DNA from: Lederbergia graminis
GTDB taxonomy: Bacteria > Bacillota > Bacilli > Bacillales > Bacillaceae_C
Direction: 5' to 3'
DNA: 64,000 nt
NCBI RefSeq assembly: GCF_042655485.1
Contig: NZ_JBHSMC010000029.1
Coordinates: forward strand, 62,001 to 126,000
Shown here: positions 60,491-64,000 of the stretch, one piece after another
Position numbering within the stretch: position 1 is the first letter of the stretch
Layout of the letters: each line of letters begins with the position of its first letter
Position numbers and translations under genes: made by a program
The notes under the pieces: model-generated
The model's database searches: none
Told to the model about the DNA's origin: nothing
The model's input: the letters and a program-made list of their open reading frames with translations, nothing else

Positions 60491-63400
60491 TCAGCAATAA
60501 CCTTTTTCCTTAAGACTTATATATTTTTTATCACCTATAATTAAATGATCAAGCACTTCTATCCCAACTATTTTTCCACATTCCACTAATCTTTTTGTTA
60601 CTTCTATATCTTCTCTTGAAGGCTCGGGGTCGTAGGGTAGGAACCATGCGCCTTGCTTTGTTTCCAAAGTAGGTTTCACAGCTCCCCCCTCAGAACCGTA
60701 CATACACCTTTCAGCGTATACGGCTCGCCAGTTGATTAATCGGAATTTGCTTCTCATGGTGGTCATGATGGCACCTGTAACAAAGAACGAGTGTTTTTCT
60801 ATTCCGTTCAATCATTTTCTTGTCCAAATATGTTAGGTGTTTTTTGTTCTTCAAGTCTTTTAATTTACGGACATGATGAACTTCCATTTGACCTTCTGTT
60901 GTACCACACGCTTCACATTTATTTGCTAATAATCGTTGTTCTAATTCAGTTCTCCCAGAATATTTCAATGTATTAACTAATACATCTGTATTAGGGGAGT
61001 CTATTTTTATTGCACCTTTGTGCTTAGGTAAATCTTTTAGTTTCACGAATTGATGAAATTTTTCATTACCTTTAGTATCTTTCCTAACCAAGCATAGTAC
61101 TCCTTGTTTATGAGTTCTCATACTGGTGGCTACTTTCATAGAGGTGCTTCTTCGTTTATTAGCGATTGTTTTTATGAAACTACTTTCAGCCAAGTAAAAG
61201 AGCCTATCCAAATGATGATAATTATTAGCTAACTTATAGTAGTTTGCAATTCCTCGCAGCTCAGCATTGTAGGTGTGTAGGATTTCTAGTTCCGAATTGT
61301 AAATTAACTTCGCCCTATGTGTAATTTTAAAGTCGTCTAAATTTCCATATCCATATTTTATTGCAAATTCTTTTATTTTCTTTTCTGGAATTTCTAACTT
61401 AATCGCACCTGATAGAGTTCTCTTTTTTAATGGATGTTTTTGGTTTTTATATGTGACTCGTTTAACCTTAACCTCGTTCCATCTGTGAAATTGATACCCA
61501 AGAAAGGGAATAGGATTTTCTAGATGGGTAACAAGTGTCTTTTCGTCACTTAGTTCAAGCTGAAGTTCCTTTTTAAGAAAACATTTAATCGTTTCCTTCA
61601 TTTTCATGGCACTCTGTCTCGAGCCAGCAATTCCAATCACAAAATCATCGGCATAGCGGACATATTTCATCCTTTGATAATTTTTATCCATAGGGTCAAT
61701 AGAAGTAACTTGTATTTGTTTTACTTTAAGTTCCTGAATATTGAGGACTAGCTCCTTCCTACCTTGCCAATCACTATGTCCATTTCTTTCATCAAGTCTT
61801 TTAATCTTCCGTGATAGGGTGCTGATCTTTGACCGAATCTTGATATAATCCTTATTTCTAGCTCTAACCTGACCTTTATCAAATGCTTTCATTTGTTTTT
61901 CCATAAAGAGGTCAAACTCATGAAGATAGATATTTGCTAAGATAGGAGAAATGATTCCTCCTTGTGGTGTACCACTGTAGGTTTTATGGTATTTCCAATT
62001 ATCCATTACACCACTCGTTAGTGCATTATGAATTAATAGCAGGAAACGACGGTCATTTATTTTCTTCGAGATAAGTTTTAATAGTACAGTATGGTCAATA
62101 TGATCTAAAAAGCTTTTAATATCTCCTTCAATGCACCATGTTAGTCCTTTCCATGTGTTTTTGATTTGAGAAAGTGCCGTATGACAGCTTCTTCCCTCTC
62201 TAAAACCATGTGAGTTTTCAGAGAATCTTGGCTCATAAACATTTTCTAATATCATTCTCATAACTTCCTGTACTATCTTATCTTTGAAATTAGGAACTCC
62301 AAGCGGTCTCTTTTTACCATTTGACTTAGGAATATAAGCCCTTCTTACGGGTGCAAAACGGAATGTTCCAGCTCTTAATTGCTCTATGATGTCGTCTATT
62401 TTTTGTAAACTGAAACCATCTATTGTTTCATTAGATGATCCCTTTGTTAGATTCCCTGCATTCAGATATAGTTTAGCGTATGCTTTAATCCACAACTCTT
62501 TGTTATACATAAGACGATAACAATCCGTAATGATATTTCCTTTTTGAGAAGCATTCCTTATAACGTCTAACTGTCGAAATGGATTGGTTGCCATATTCAT
62601 GACTCCTTTCTAGTTAACGTTAACATCAACCTGTCTCCCTTCCCCCTGCTAAACTCATTACAAGCAAACGTTGGGTACTATGGAGACTCCGTTACCATAT
62701 GCAATTTTCATAGACCTTTGTCTAATAGCCTGAGGCACTTGCACTTAGGTAATCCCTGCATTATGACATAATTTTAGATACGTGATGGTTAGGTATCCCT
62801 TTCGACGGTTTCCTCTAGTTGAGGATTGAAGGACAAACCTTACTATGGACAGGGCTCAGGCGATACCCAGCAGACACTCCGAGGATATGTCTCCCATTTT
62901 GTCCTCATTGCCTGTTAGCTATCGTAGACAACGGCGCACCCATCGCTCATTCGTCTAGGATTCAAGCAGTATAGCTTTTACCATACATCACTTGGTCTGA
63001 AGAACTGACTCAGGCGTAGATAGCTTGCCTGTCTTTTCTCCTTTTTACATCATGCTCTGTTCCCTCTATGGGTTTCCCCTCATGGTAAGATGCTGACCAT
63101 AGAACAATGTAAGGAGTTCTAGATTTCTATAGAAATCGCTAAAATTACGCACCTTGCAGGCGCACGCCGGATGGGTGATTATGGAAACAAATGATAGACG
63201 CTGCTGAACGTCGAAATGCTTCTTTGAAAATCTCACGAGGATGTACGATGGAGGCATTTAAACTACCAATAAAGATAGTTTGACGGTGAATTACTTGGTT
63301 TTTTGTATTTAAGTAAGCGCATACAAAATGTTCTTGCTTTAAAAAACGCATATCATTCATCACATAATTCGCACCATCTTCCGGACTTCGAATTACATAA

Positions 63401-63717
63401 CGATCGTTAAACGTTATGTTACTTATTCTTCTTCCTAATTCCACAGCAGCCGCAATTTGCACTGCTTTTGCTGTTCCAATTCCTTTAATTTCCATTATTT
63501 CTTCTAAAGCTGCATCTTTTAGCCAATGTAGTCCGTCAAATTGAGTTAAAAGACGATTGGCTAATTGAATAACAGATTCTGATTTCGTCCCTGTTCTTAA
63601 AATAATTGCTAGCAATTCTTGATTTGACAAGCTTTCTGGCCCTTTGTGAATTAATCGTTCTCTTGGACGTTCATCGATTGGGAAATCCCGAATCATGAGT
63701 GAAGATTTTTTATTCAA
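60491..63717 (-). CDS. radC: RadC-like JAMM protein, split by a group II intron
   Basis: Exon 1 is 63166-63717 (184 codons, ending in HNHPSG) and exon 2 is 60491-60631 (46 codons and stop, beginning DPEPSRED). Joined, they restore an uninterrupted frame and a 230-residue RadC, the normal length. The protein has an N-terminal helix-hairpin-helix region (IKGIGTAKAVQIAA) and a C-terminal MPN/JAMM domain. The JAMM zinc motif HxHP(x)nSxxD is made only after splicing, because the intron sits between its G and D codons. The start is TTG at 63717 with AGGAGG 6 bases upstream; ATG at 63696 is also possible. The molecular role of RadC is unsettled. Confidence 0.9.
60693..60726 (-). ncRNA. group II intron domain V
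   Basis: GAGCCGTATACGCTGAAAG through GTATGTACGGTTC on the minus strand: a 34-base hairpin with the AGC triad, a GAAA tetraloop and a two-base bulge. It is the catalytic centre of the ribozyme. The stop codon of the maturase ORF (60711-60713) lies inside it. Confidence 0.88.
60711..62594 (-). CDS. ltrA: group II intron reverse transcriptase/maturase with HNH domain
   Basis: The intron-encoded protein, 627 residues from the preferred ATG (AAAGGAG 8 bases upstream). The RT domain begins at about 60 and has FREGRSCHTAL, TPQGGIISPILANIYL and the catalytic YADD at residue 316 or so. Maturase domain X spans about 370-480. A C-terminal HNH endonuclease (CEACGTTEG, HHVRKLKD, CYRCHHDHHE) starts at about 560. 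All expected motifs are present, so it looks active for splicing and possibly mobility. Confidence 0.95.
   Translation of the reverse strand: MATNPFRQLDVIRNASQKGNIITDCYRLMYNKELWIKAYAKLYLNAGNLTKGSSNETIDGFSLQKIDDIIEQLRAGTFRFAPVRRAYIPKSNGKKRPLGVPNFKDKIVQEVMRMILENVYEPRFSENSHGFREGRSCHTALSQIKNTWKGLTWCIEGDIKSFLDHIDHTVLLKLISKKINDRRFLLLIHNALTSGVMDNWKYHKTYSGTPQGGIISPILANIYLHEFDLFMEKQMKAFDKGQVRARNKDYIKIRSKISTLSRKIKRLDERNGHSDWQGRKELVLNIQELKVKQIQVTSIDPMDKNYQRMKYVRYADDFVIGIAGSRQSAMKMKETIKCFLKKELQLELSDEKTLVTHLENPIPFLGYQFHRWNEVKVKRVTYKNQKHPLKKRTLSGAIKLEIPEKKIKEFAIKYGYGNLDDFKITHRAKLIYNSELEILHTYNAELRGIANYYKLANNYHHLDRLFYLAESSFIKTIANKRRSTSMKVATSMRTHKQGVLCLVRKDTKGNEKFHQFVKLKDLPKHKGAIKIDSPNTDVLVNTLKYSGRTELEQRLLANKCEACGTTEGQMEVHHVRKLKDLKNKKHLTYLDKKMIERNRKTLVLCYRCHHDHHEKQIPINQLASRIR
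62595..63165 (-). ncRNA. group II intron 5' domains (I-III)
   Basis: 570 bases between the 5' splice site and the maturase start. No ORF is supported. The position and length fit domains I to III plus the start of domain IV. Short complementary blocks are visible, but I could not fold it in full. Confidence 0.75.
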
Positions 63718-63739
63718 CCTTCCTTCTCCTCCTATAATA

Positions 63740-64000
63740 TTATAAGTTAAATTTCTCTCTTAAGACGCGGGACAAGCGGGCAATAGGTAGGCCAACAACA
63801 GAGTAATAATCCCCTCTAATAGATTTAACTAATAATGCTCCTAGTCCTTGAATTCCGTAGGCACCAGCTTTATCAAAAGATTCTCCACTTTCGATATATT
63901 GCTCTATTTCTTCATCTGATAATAGCCAGAACTCCACATCTGTTTTTTCAAAAAACAATTCTTGTTTGGCATCATGAATGATTGCTACCCCTGTATAAAC
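63740..64000 (-). CDS. maf: Maf family nucleotide pyrophosphatase (5' end outside window)
   Basis: C-terminal 86 residues of Maf, a house-cleaning pyrophosphatase of modified nucleotides linked to septum control. The open frame continues to the window edge reading VYTGVAIIHD, then FFEKTDVEFW, YIESGESFDKAGAYGIQGLG and YYSVVGLPIARL, all typical. A TTG at 63958 is an internal codon, not a start. It lies 22 bases upstream of radC, as in B. subtilis. Confidence 0.95.
   Translation of the reverse strand, partial: VYTGVAIIHDAKQELFFEKTDVEFWLLSDEEIEQYIESGESFDKAGAYGIQGLGALLVKSIRGDYYSVVGLPIARLSRVLREKFNL

Larger units (their letters stand above)
60632..63165 (-). mobile_element. group II intron with maturase, inserted in radC
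   Basis: 2,534 bases on the same strand as radC. The 5' end reads GTGCGCCTGC, matching the group II GUGYG consensus, and the 3' end is CCTACCCTAC. Domain V at 60693-60726 is a 34-base hairpin, GAGCCGTATACGC then GAAA loop, then GTACGGTTC, with the catalytic AGC triad. Domain VI lies at about 60632-60688. A GCTGGG at 62866-62871 (complement) pairs with the last six exon bases TCCGGC (two G-U) and may be EBS1. Exon junctions are supported by restoration of the RadC frame. Confidence 0.93.

Noticed and set aside
60491..60811. A 106-residue ORF running from intron sequence into radC exon 2
   Set aside because: It only appears open because the 3' end of the intron happens to lack stops. Its C-terminal 46 residues are RadC exon 2; the N-terminal part is domain V-VI RNA sequence without a ribosome-binding site.

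Overview
ORGANISM. The window is a low-GC, AT-rich Bacillota chromosome segment from an endospore-forming member of the Bacillaceae. The gene order follows the Bacillus subtilis maf-radC-mreBCD-minCD-spoIVF-rplU-rpmA-spo0B-obg ... secDF-recJ-apt-relA ... hisS-aspS ... alaS-mltG-udk-greA region closely. Sporulation genes (spo0B, spoIVFA/FB, bofC, safA-like, spoVB-like) support an endospore former. The style of the GC-richer intergenic repeats suggests the Oceanobacillus/Virgibacillus side of the family, but the species cannot be fixed from sequence alone. LAYOUT. Almost all genes lie on the minus strand. 1-1.7 kb (+): the 3' end of an oligoendopeptidase F gene and a ywaF-like membrane gene. 1.67-2.43 kb: a composite, nested dispersed repeat. 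2.4-13.2 kb: mtnN-yrrS-pbpI-greA, udk-trmR-mltG, yrzB-ruvX-yrzL, and alaS behind a T-box leader. 13.2-22 kb: AI-2E-type permease, zinc-ribbon protein, PRC-barrel protein, recD2, TPR protein, mnmA-cysteine desulfurase-cymR-yczE-like. 22-30 kb: rarA (+), tcdA, 6S RNA, aspS-hisS behind a second T-box, a 58-residue small ORF, an SH3b amidase (+) and dtd. 30-45.9 kb: relA-apt-recJ, secDF, comN, spoVB-like (+), DUF421, yrzE-like (+), yajC, tgt-queA-DUF2905-ruvB-ruvA. 46-50.3 kb: a general-stress gene behind a sigma-B-type promoter (+), bofC, a kinase-like gene overlapping a safA-like gene, and niaR (+). 50.4-64 kb: pheB-obg-spo0B, rpmA-prp-rplU with an L21 leader, spoIVFB/FA, minDC, mreDCB, and radC interrupted by a 2.5-kb group II intron, followed by a partial maf. 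HOW THE GENES WORK TOGETHER. The segment joins translation and tRNA modification (alaS, hisS, aspS, mnmA, tcdA, tgt, queA, trmR, dtd), DNA recombination and repair (recD2, recJ, rarA, ruvAB, ruvX, radC), cell shape and division (mreBCD, minCD, mltG, PBP), protein export (secDF, yajC) and sporulation control (BofC and SpoIVFA/FB belong to the sigma-K checkpoint; Spo0B to the phosphorelay). MOST NOTABLE. (1) A group II intron splits radC inside the codons of its metal-binding JAMM motif. (2) The intron's own maturase ORF ends inside domain V. (3) A nested repeat contains two oppositely oriented copies of one element inserted in a third repeat. (4) There is a three-unit, 50-nt-period intergenic repeat. 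(5) trmR lies here without the tRNA hydroxylation genes that flank it in B. subtilis. I did not find a convincing defence island, CRISPR array, prophage or wholly new multigene system.
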